Shown here in pieces: positions 17,806-25,189 of a stretch of 64,000 nucleotides of DNA; the stretch's first letter is position 1; every line of letters starts with the position of its first letter. Below the pieces are notes generated by a model. That model was not told the DNA's origin, did not search any database, and saw only the letters and a list, made by a program, of their open reading frames with translations. The stretch spans positions 1-64,000 of the forward strand of contig JAOZHR010000027.1 of NCBI GenBank assembly GCA_026014805.1. Reading direction: 5' to 3'. Made by a program: the position numbers and the translations under genes. This DNA comes from Candidatus Bathyarchaeota archaeon (GTDB lineage Archaea > Thermoproteota > Bathyarchaeia > Bathyarchaeales > SOJC01).

Positions 17806-18351
17806 GCTATGGAAAAGGTTTAGAGCTTCTAAAAATCTCACAGATTACATGGGAAAAGTTGTTAGTTTGTGTTTGGGGTAGACAATTCCGGCCTTGGTCT
17901 TTCATCCTCGACAAATATGGATCTGAAACTTCTGCGGAATTTTTGTTCCTATACGGTTGTAGTGCTTCCATTATGGTTTTTCATTGGATGTCTCTTTGTT
18001 CTTGAACTCTTTGTTCAAGGATATTATGAATTTCTTTGCAGAGGCGAACCCTTTTCCTTTGTGGAAGAGCTAGCAGATCAACGGTTTGTTTCTCCTTTTG
18101 GTTTTTCAAGAGTCGCGCCTAAAAGACAACGTATCGTAAATCTTAATAAAACACTTATTTCGAAAATCGACATATATCAATAAGAGAATGGTCACAAGAA
18201 ATTCCTAGTCTCTCTCTAAAAAATCGAAACTTTTCACTATATTTACGGCTCACCTAAAGTGTATATTGAAGAGTCTACTCCAATCGCCACACAGACAAAA
18301 CCTTTTTTTCTAACTCACCATCAGTAAACATAATCAGCCGGGGGCCCTTAG
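17806..18351. other. Intergenic region, no supported gene
   Basis: A 104-codon open frame at 17869-18183 has no recognisable domain, an odd composition (Phe- and Cys-rich) and no clear start signals. I regard it as chance or as a relic. The segment just before the kinase gene (18340-18351) is unusually G/C-rich (CCGGGGGCCC). Confidence 0.4.
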
Positions 18352-19158
18352 TTGCAAAGTAACAATCAAAAAACTACATTGGAATCACTTCGCGAAGAAA
18401 AATATAGACGCATTATTTGTTATCCAACCTACAAAACAGACGAATTGGAAAATCGCCTTGAAGAATTAAAAAAATTAGGAATTGATACAATCCAATTTAT
18501 GGGGAAAAAACTCGCCCATAACATACCTGTCTTGGGAAAAGGCTGCATAGGCATAGTAGTCACAGCCTACAGAAAAAATGAAAAAGTCGCCCTGAAGATT
18601 CGTAGAACAGACGCAGATAGAATAACGATGCAACATGAAGCCCAAATGCTTAGGAAAGCAAATAGAATGAAAGTTGGCCCTCGCATACTCGGAACCACTA
18701 AAAACTTTCTGTTAATGGAACTTGTTGAAGGCAAGCTTTTTCCAGAATGGATAAGAACGCTGACAGGGAAAAACGCAGGAAAAAGGCTCCGCCACACTTT
18801 GCGTCTAGTTTTAGAACAGGCCTGGAGATTGGACAAAGCAGGTTTAGATCATGGCGAGCTAAGCCACGCACCAAAGCACATAATTATCAAACCGAATGAC
18901 TCACCATACCTTGTGGATTTCGAAACTGCAAGCATTTCCAGACGTGTCTCCAACGTCACTTCTCTTTGCCAATACCTTTTCATAGGAAGCCTAACTGCCA
19001 AATTGATTCAAAAAAAACTTGACAAAATCAGCGAAGATGAGTTAGTGAATGCTTTGAGAACGTATAAGAAAAATAGAAACAGAAGAAATTTCGAGGAAAT
19101 TCTCAGAAAATGTAGAATTTTGGAAGGTACTCTTCACACTGCATATAACAGTGTATAA
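18352..19158 (+). CDS. Predicted serine/threonine protein kinase (COG2112-like)
   Basis: 268 residues from TTG 18352. Kinase landmarks: glycine loop VLGKGCIGIVVTAYR, the ATP-binding lysine in KVALKIRRTDADR, an acidic helix residue in HEAQMLRKAN, hinge LLMELVEGK, catalytic-loop-like LDHGELSHAPKHIIIK and metal-binding LVDFETAS (DFE in place of DFG). This layout matches archaeal COG2112 kinases, related to RIO and Bud32. The target is unknown. Its 3' end overlaps the convergent exchanger gene by 25 bases. Confidence 0.85.
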   Translation: MQSNNQKTTLESLREEKYRRIICYPTYKTDELENRLEELKKLGIDTIQFMGKKLAHNIPVLGKGCIGIVVTAYRKNEKVALKIRRTDADRITMQHEAQMLRKANRMKVGPRILGTTKNFLLMELVEGKLFPEWIRTLTGKNAGKRLRHTLRLVLEQAWRLDKAGLDHGELSHAPKHIIIKPNDSPYLVDFETASISRRVSNVTSLCQYLFIGSLTAKLIQKKLDKISEDELVNALRTYKKNRNRRNFEEILRKCRILEGTLHTAYNSV

Positions 19159-20060
19159 GAAATCAAATATAAAATAATAAATAACCCCCCCGCCCTTCTG
19201 TCGACTTTTTCTCTTAATGCAAGCGTTAATATTACGACGGCAGAGGCAAGTATTGCATACAAGGCAAGTAAGATCGAACGTTCAGGTGACCCAACAAAAA
19301 CAGCCGTTGGAAAGAATAACTGTCCTATAGAAATAGAAACAGTCGCATCGACAATGCAGCTCCCTATAATGTCTCCTATTGCAAGTTCATACTGTCTTTT
19401 GCGTATTGCAGTCAAGTCCACCACAAGCTCAGGAAGCGATGTGCCGATTGCCAGCACAAAAAAGCTGATGAAGAATTCGGGTACGCCTAACTCGTTCGAC
19501 ATACTGATTACCGATTGAACGACTGCTAACGCACCAACTGCAACACCAACATAACTTAGAGCAGCTATCACCAAGTGAATGAGATAGTGCCTTCCAGTCT
19601 GCGTTTTTAATTGTTTCTTTTTCACAATGTCCTTTGCCGTAGTTTTCTTTATTACTAAAAGGAAGATTGGCCAACTGGCTATCAGCAAGAATGCCTTCAC
19701 TCTCGTGAACCCGGTTAGTACTACAGATATGGCTAGTATGAGTGCCAAAACCTCGAAGGCACCTATCACTAAGACTTCCCTTCTTTTTACTTTGAATTTT
19801 CTGCCTAGAAAAGGAATAAGTCCCAATATCAACGTGATCTGGGTTAGGACGGACCCAATGGAATCTCCTACATCAATATCTCCGTGCCCACTTGAACACG
19901 CAACGATTGAATTTGCGATTTCTGGTAGATCCGTACCAATAGATACTAGTATGAGACCTATCATGAGAGAAGAAATCCCTAATGTAGAAGCAAAATGAAC
20001 CGAGTGTTCAACGGCCTTGTCACTAGAAAAAGTTAAAAGAAATATTCCTGAAATGAGCAC
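19134..20060 (-). CDS. Sodium/calcium exchanger-family membrane protein (CaCA)
   Basis: 308 residues with about ten membrane helices. Both alpha repeats are seen: MIGLILVSIGTDLPEIANSI in the first half and FFVLAIGTSLPELVVDLTA in the second, with GDIIGSCIVDATVSISIG and GDSIGSVLTQITLILGLI. These bind the exchanged cations. From GTG 20060 the first helix is short. The reading frame stays open upstream and encodes LVFGIVFAVAVLISGIFLL if translation began at a CTG at 20090, which gives a full first helix. The true start is therefore uncertain. Confidence 0.88.
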   Translation of the reverse strand: MLISGIFLLTFSSDKAVEHSVHFASTLGISSLMIGLILVSIGTDLPEIANSIVACSSGHGDIDVGDSIGSVLTQITLILGLIPFLGRKFKVKRREVLVIGAFEVLALILAISVVLTGFTRVKAFLLIASWPIFLLVIKKTTAKDIVKKKQLKTQTGRHYLIHLVIAALSYVGVAVGALAVVQSVISMSNELGVPEFFISFFVLAIGTSLPELVVDLTAIRKRQYELAIGDIIGSCIVDATVSISIGQLFFPTAVFVGSPERSILLALYAILASAVVILTLALREKVDRRAGGLFIILYLISYTLLYAV

Positions 20061-20253
20061 TGCAACCGCGAATACTATCCCAAAGACCAGAGACTCTACC
20101 GTTTCCCTTTAACATCTTTCATAATCATATACAAGATTGCTAATAATATTTCAGCTATATGCCCAGTCAAAAGGATTAAAATGACATTACCATTAGTGTC
20201 AGCAAATAGGTTTATGTTATAGAAAATACTTATATAATATATCTGGATAAGCC

Positions 20254-20520
20254 ATGAAGTTGGATTTTCCATCAGGGAGAAGGGGATCTCTGGTAATTAC
20301 AGTGACCATTCTGAGAGCCGCAAAAAAAGGCATGCTGAAAACACACTTGCTTAGCTCAGTTTCATTAAGTTGCGAGCAGTTCAACAGATACCTTGGTTTT
20401 CTAAAAGCCAAAGGCTTCGTCGAAGAATATGGTAGATTGTATAAAACTACCGCCAAAGGTTTGGAGTTAATTTCGGAATTTGAATCTTCGCCATTAACAC
20501 GCAGTGTACTAACAACTTAA
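20254..20520 (+). CDS. Archaeal winged-helix transcriptional regulator
   Basis: 88 residues. GSLVITVTILRAAKKGMLKT, VSLSCEQFNRYLGFLKAKGF and GRLYKTTAKGLELISEF form a winged-helix domain of the same small archaeal family as the genes at 8753 and 20800. The start is ATG 20254. It is divergent from the exchanger gene and may control it, but nothing in the sequence proves that. Confidence 0.8.
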   Translation: MKLDFPSGRRGSLVITVTILRAAKKGMLKTHLLSSVSLSCEQFNRYLGFLKAKGFVEEYGRLYKTTAKGLELISEFESSPLTRSVLTT

Positions 20521-20799
20521 CACTACGACATTGGCACATATCTTCCCTTTTTTTCTAATCCCCCCGACACAGCAGTAATCTGCTTTAATAATGTGGTAGG
20601 GTATTGGCTATGTCTATTCAGTTGTCACAATGATTGACACGACTGAAATGTTCTGATTTCAATACTGACGGATAGCGAAATAATCCACTGCATTGACCAA
20701 AAAACAGTTACATCTTAATACATTCTAAAACGTCAAGAACACACGCTTGGTTATTTTGTCTGGTTAAGACACCGTGTTCTAAAATGCAGATATGCAGAG

Positions 20800-21039
20800 C
20801 TAAATAAGTTCTGCCAGTTCTGTCCATTTTCCGACGAAACTAAGTCCCTTTGGAGTTGTAGCATATTCAATTGGGCTATTATGAACTTTCAGTAGCCCTT
20901 GTGATTGAAGGTAAGAGAGATACTTCACTAAAACCTTCCATGATAGACTCACACTATACATCACTTTTGTCTTCGTCTGTGGTCGTTTGCATAAACTCAA
21001 TATTTCCGCCATAATTTCGAGCCTGTTTCTTCTTTTCAT
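20800..21039 (-). CDS. Archaeal winged-helix transcriptional regulator
   Basis: 79 residues. NRLEIMAEILSLCKRPQTKT, VMYSVSLSWKVLVKYLSYLQ, SQGLLKVHN and YATTPKGLSFVGKWTELAEL show the small archaeal winged-helix pattern. It lies about 0.6 kb before the tRNA-integrated element and converges with the gene at 20254. The start is ATG 21039. Confidence 0.8.
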   Translation of the reverse strand: MKRRNRLEIMAEILSLCKRPQTKTKVMYSVSLSWKVLVKYLSYLQSQGLLKVHNSPIEYATTPKGLSFVGKWTELAELI

Positions 21040-21338
21040 TAAGATCCCTCAAGGGTATTCAAGTGCAATGGAAGTGCAAACATAAAAATTTTCTGCAAAC
21101 GGACAGAGCAAAACAAACGCTTCGATAAGACAAAGATTTCAAAGGAAGGAGAGTATTTGCTGGATAACGGCTTCCTCATTTCAGCAAAACTCTTAGTTTT
21201 GCTTTTTGGCAGACCTTTCTTCAATGACTGTGAAGAATAGTCTGTATAGTGTCTTGCAGGAATAGAGTTGGACACTCTTCAGCAGAAGGCGTCCATAAAT
21301 CCGTCTGTAACTCGTAATAATGCTAATTCGCTTTCAAC

Positions 21339-21579
21339 TCATTCTCTGATAGTGTTTGGCGTTACGTTCAGACCAGTTTCTTCTTTTCCTTGCTTCCGTG
21401 CTGGTTGGAAAGTTTTACACCTTAAAATAGGAAAAGCCATTATAGCTTTCTGCGGAGTATATCTTCCTTTAGCCTTTTTCAAGAACTCTTTTATGTGCGG
21501 CTTATCAACAAAAATCAAAGGAACATCTATGAACTCTGCAAACGTCTTGATTTCCGAGCATAGTTACGAACAGTTTCAT
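21339..21579 (-). pseudogene. Possible frameshifted small gene
   Basis: On the minus strand, ATG 21579 opens with MKLFVTML and then runs out of frame. If one base is dropped, the reading continues as EIKTFAEFIDVPLIFVDKP, HIKEFLKKAKGRYTPQKAI and MAFPILRCKTFQPARKQGKE to a stop at 21339. The joined sequence of about 80 residues looks like real protein, but I do not recognise a family. The remainder of 21040-21654 shows no supported gene. Confidence 0.3.
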
Positions 21580-21654
21580 ATTCTTGATTCAAGTCACAGA
21601 GAGGAAAGCCTTAAAATTTGAGATTACATCACAAAGGTTACTGGCTTCACCTGT

Positions 21655-21741
21655 GGGGTCGTCGTCTAGTTAAGGTGTCTGGTCTGGAGAAGGCGTGTAT
21701 CCCAGTTCCAGAGCCTCTAGTTTGGTCTAGGATACCAGCCT
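21655..21741 (+). pseudogene. Orphan 5' half of tRNA-Pro with a D-loop insert (attL side)
   Basis: GGGGTCGTCGTCTAGTT at 21655-21671 and TGGTCTAGGATACCAGCCT at 21723-21741 are identical to the first and second parts of the 5' half of the tRNA-Pro gene at 26119. Identity ends in the anticodon loop. Between them is an insert of about 50 bases that can fold (TCTGGA pairs with TCCAGA, AGG with CCT, CTAG with CTAG). It differs from the insert of the intact gene but shares GTGTATC and CAGTTCC. I read it as the host tRNA's original 5' half, cut off by integration. Confidence 0.75.
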
Positions 21742-21935
21742 TTAGCCTTAGTAATTCTGTTGTGTTGTCTGTTTTTGGAATGGTGTTGGTGTTGGTCTTT
21801 GTAGTATTTCTTTGTTATACCCTGTGTCTCTAGCGGTTGACTTTGCTGTTTTTTCATTTTGTTTTCCTCTTGAATTTTATAGGCAACTGTCTTATTTATA
21901 TGTTCGTTTTGGTCTTATACCCTGTGTTGATGTAG

Positions 21936-22082
21936 ATGTCTAAGATTAGGTTATTTATTCGTACTCGAAAGCAGGGTTCTCGTATTGAGTCTGTTCCTTT
22001 AGAGAAGTTGGTTAAGTTGTCTGCTTTTGGTAAGAGGCGTTGGGAGTTTAAGGATGGTTGGTTGATTCTTGAAGCTATGTAA
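21936..22082 (+). CDS. Small basic protein inside the element
   Basis: 48 residues from ATG 21936. The sequence (MSKIRLFIRTRKQG, then SVPLEKLVKLSAFGKRRWEF and KDGWLILEAM) is basic and ends with a tidy beta-like segment, which looks like protein rather than chance. I do not recognise it. Its place next to the left attachment site suggests an element function such as a small DNA-binding protein, which is speculation. Confidence 0.45.
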   Translation: MSKIRLFIRTRKQGSRIESVPLEKLVKLSAFGKRRWEFKDGWLILEAM

Positions 22083-22124
22083 TTTGTTTGGTTGTGTTGC
22101 TCTACGAGCACGCACAAGATGAAA

Positions 22125-24527
22125 TCAGCACCAACTAGATTGTTGTTGAGTAATCCTCAATTGAGCATTTTCCTCAGTTGGGATATTGTGTTTTCTTTTG
22201 TGGATTATTACTACTAGTGTTACTGCTATTAGTATTAGTGCAGTTGCTACTACGAGTAGTTGTGTGATTTCGAATGTTAGAGATTGTTGGGATATTAATA
22301 TTTCTTGTATTGATTGGTTATAAGCAAAGTATAGGTAACTGTGTATGTTATTTGAGCATGATAGCAGAGTATGTGAAACTTCTTCACCATTAACCAACAC
22401 TATGTAGGGACCATCCATCAAATCTTTTGGGACACACATTCTGCAAAAACTGGTAGTGCCATTCTCACCAGTTGCAGTGAAGCTTATTGCAGTGCCATTG
22501 AATTGGAAATTAGAGATTGAGGAATTGCAGATAATTTGAACGTGCCATTCTGAGGTAGCATTGAAGTCGGAAAACACTCCCATCAAAGGATAATTGTCCT
22601 TACCATTCTCATCAATTTTATACGCTGTGTCGCCTATTCCATCACGGTTCGAGTCAACTCCAATATAGTTGCTCCAGAAGTTGCCTTCAACACCGTTGTC
22701 CCAAAAATCTGTAATGTTTGGAGTTTGCATAATTACCTGTTTGCTGTTATTTATGAAATTGTTGTGACAAAATGTGTTATTTGAAGAGTTAGAGAGGACC
22801 GTACCGTTTCGGTTGTTTACTATGTGGTTTTCGGAAATGTTGTTGTTAGAAGAGTTAAAGAGATGGATGCCGTCGATGTTGCTTGTTATGTTGTTTCCGA
22901 AAAAAGTGTTGTTGTCGCAAGATTGGTAGAGAAAGACGCCCGAGTTGTTGTTGTTAGCTATTCTGTTCCCAGAAACATGGTTGTTGCTGCACGAAGACAG
23001 CAGGCGGAGACCATATGAGTTGTTTGTTATGTTATTGCCAGAAACAATGTTGCAATCTGAAGAATCAAAGAGATAAACGCCTTCGGAGTTGTTTTCTGTT
23101 ATGTTGTTTCCAGAAATTGCGTTGTATGAAGACGAATAGAGAGAGATGCCAACATCATTGTTTGCTATGTTGTTCCAAAATATAGTGCTGTTTCTTGTGT
23201 TTGCGAGTGAGATTCCAGGATTGTTCTTTGTTAGCGTTAGATTCCTGACCCTTATGTTTGTGCAATTTACGAGGACCACATACCCAGCGTCCAATGGTAC
23301 TTCAGCGTCATGTTTGTTTATCCAATAGTATACTGGTTTTCCATCGACCAAGTTAGAAGAACCTACCCAATTAACAAACTCTGAAAGCTCATCACTTCGA
23401 AGATCAAAATTGTAGCTGTTGTTAGACATAATGTTTTGTCTCACAACATTTTTCGAGGAATCCTCAAGTTGGACACCATAGGTGTTGTTTGCTATTTTGT
23501 TTCCAGAGATAACACTGTTGGATGATGAGGAGAGGCTAATTCCATACAAATTGTGAGATAGGGTGTTGTCACTGACGTTTGCATTGACACGATTTATCCA
23601 AACGCCTTTTTGCTTGTTTGCTAAGACTGTGTTATTCGTGAGTATCAAATTAAAAATTGATGATTTGCAATAGTCTTGAGCACTGGCATATACACCGTTT
23701 CCCCAATTTTCCAATATTGTGTTAGACGAGAAATTGACATTGTAAATGTCGCTTCGGCCACCCCCACCGTATGCGAACAAACAAGCCCCATTTATACCGT
23801 TTGACGAAATAGTATTGGAAGAAAACGTAACATTGCGAATGCATCTTTTGCCCTCGCGTGGGGTGTAACTTAGTAAGTAAATTCCGTTCTCTTGGTTTTC
23901 TGAAATTATGTTGTTGGTGAAAATGATACCTGAATGTATGTCAGTGTAAGTAGTTATTCCCCCAGCTATCCCATTTTTGTTCTTTGTTATGTTGTTTTCC
24001 CGTATTAGCACGTTATTTTCGCCAAGTAGTTTTATGCCGCTTTCCGAGCAATTTGTAATTTCGCTTTTTTCGATTGTTGCAAGCTTTGGGCTATTGATGG
24101 TGATTCCGTGAATAGCGTATTCTACTTTGGTGTGCTTCAGCGTGAGCTGTTCGGTTGAGTTTCCTTTGAATTCTATTGTTTTCCAAGCTCCAGCATATGG
24201 GTCTGGCGGGTTGCTTGCAACTCTGCTTGATGTAAAAATTACTGGATTGGATTCGGTTCCTGAAGCATTCAATCCGCCTTCAACAATTAGAGAAACATTA
24301 TCATCAAAATTCACATGAACTCCAGCTTCGATGGTTAACGATGCGTTTGAGTCAATATAGGTGTCGTTAACGACTCGGTAAGTATCGACAGGCGTCCAAG
24401 TGGTGTCTGAAGTTATGTGCCCTTCAATGGATATCGTGGCGTTTGCAGAAGGGATGTGAAAGCTTAGAGAAATAACGCTTGAGATTACAAGAACTAGGAT
24501 AATCAACAATACAAGCTTTCTACTCAT
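22125..24527 (-). CDS. NosD-like right-handed beta-helix surface protein, membrane-anchored
   Basis: 800 residues. A signal peptide (residues 1-31, LVLLIILVLVISSVISLSF) is followed by a beta-helix with many repeats of about 22-24 residues of the type NNITENNSEGVYLFDSSDC, rich in Asn and Ser, as in NosD/PbH1 carbohydrate-binding or copper-delivery proteins. After a short beta domain a single membrane helix (LLVVATALILIAVTLVVI) and a basic tail anchor it. Such proteins sit on the outer face of the cell. Copper delivery is not implied. It is the largest gene of the element and probably cargo. Confidence 0.85.
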   Translation of the reverse strand: MSRKLVLLIILVLVISSVISLSFHIPSANATISIEGHITSDTTWTPVDTYRVVNDTYIDSNASLTIEAGVHVNFDDNVSLIVEGGLNASGTESNPVIFTSSRVASNPPDPYAGAWKTIEFKGNSTEQLTLKHTKVEYAIHGITINSPKLATIEKSEITNCSESGIKLLGENNVLIRENNITKNKNGIAGGITTYTDIHSGIIFTNNIISENQENGIYLLSYTPREGKRCIRNVTFSSNTISSNGINGACLFAYGGGGRSDIYNVNFSSNTILENWGNGVYASAQDYCKSSIFNLILTNNTVLANKQKGVWINRVNANVSDNTLSHNLYGISLSSSSNSVISGNKIANNTYGVQLEDSSKNVVRQNIMSNNSYNFDLRSDELSEFVNWVGSSNLVDGKPVYYWINKHDAEVPLDAGYVVLVNCTNIRVRNLTLTKNNPGISLANTRNSTIFWNNIANNDVGISLYSSSYNAISGNNITENNSEGVYLFDSSDCNIVSGNNITNNSYGLRLLSSCSNNHVSGNRIANNNNSGVFLYQSCDNNTFFGNNITSNIDGIHLFNSSNNNISENHIVNNRNGTVLSNSSNNTFCHNNFINNSKQVIMQTPNITDFWDNGVEGNFWSNYIGVDSNRDGIGDTAYKIDENGKDNYPLMGVFSDFNATSEWHVQIICNSSISNFQFNGTAISFTATGENGTTSFCRMCVPKDLMDGPYIVLVNGEEVSHTLLSCSNNIHSYLYFAYNQSIQEILISQQSLTFEITQLLVVATALILIAVTLVVIIHKRKHNIPTEENAQLRITQQQSSWC

Positions 24528-24718
24528 TTTACATCGTTAACTACATGCCCTACTTAGTTCTTAATACTTATGGGAAATGAACCATTGAATTATAGATGAA
24601 CGTGATTAGCGCATGCGTGTTCCTTTTGTTTACAGAAAGTTTTCTAGGTTGCGAGCGTCAGCAAAATCAAAGCTAAAAATCTTGCATGCATTTGCACTGG
24701 TCGCAAGAAAAGTAGTAG

Positions 24719-25052
24719 CCCTTCGCTTGGGGGAAGGGTTGGGATGGGGGGATACTCGCATACACACATCCCTTCATACCTCGTCGTTAAGGCGAAAGCA
24801 CCGAGGAAGTCGCCGCGAAAAGGGTTTGCTGTGGCGTTGGGCTTCCTTAGCCGTCATTGATAGTTTGGTGAGACTAGGTCAAGGGGGGAGTCCGCTTGCG
24901 GGGGGATCCTTCCGATGTCTCACGTGTAAAGGTTACAAATACCGAATCTCTATGCTGACCTCAGTCAGCAGTTGTAAGCGCTTAATAGACTGAGTATTGG
25001 AACAATGGTTTGGGTGAGGGCGGGAGGGTGGGAGCAAGGCGAACAGCCTTGC
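24719..25052. ncRNA. Hairpin-rich non-coding stretch in the element
   Basis: Six perfect or near-perfect stems lie within 334 bases: CCCTTC/GAAGGG (24719-24738), CCTCG/CGAGG (24779-24806), GTGAGAC/GTCTCAC (24868-24923) enclosing AAGG/CCTT and CCGC/GCGG (24881-24911), GCTGAC-CTCA-GTCAGC (24954-24969), and GCAAGGC-GAACA-GCCTTGC (25034-25052). It is more G/C-rich than its surroundings. A 126-codon frame crosses it but has no protein character. The whole gap 24528-25189 has no gene. It could be a structured RNA, an origin or a packaging-type signal; strand and ends are unknown. The ncRNA type is provisional. Confidence 0.45.
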
Positions 25053-25189
25053 GGAAAAGCGCGGGGGAGAGTAGTTTTTATAAGAGTTCTTAGTAGTTCT
25101 TTCCGAGAGGCGAATGGCTTCTTTCACCCTTAGGGTGTTGTGTTGACGTGAGCAATAATTTAGAGCAATTGCTTAATGACAAAAGAGGG

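Noticed and set aside
17869-18183. 104-codon plus-strand frame
   Set aside because: Odd composition, no domain, no promoter-like signal; kept only as a note in the intergenic entry.
22824-24318. Plus-strand frames in the NosD-like gene
   Set aside because: They arise from the repeated Asn codons read in reverse (GTT/ATT runs), not from genes.
24719-25052. RNase P RNA or SRP RNA
   Set aside because: CGAGGAAGTCGCC recalls the RNase P P4 core GAGGAAAGTC, but one A is missing and no matching 3' core is seen. The SRP domain IV signature is also absent. It remains an unassigned structured stretch.
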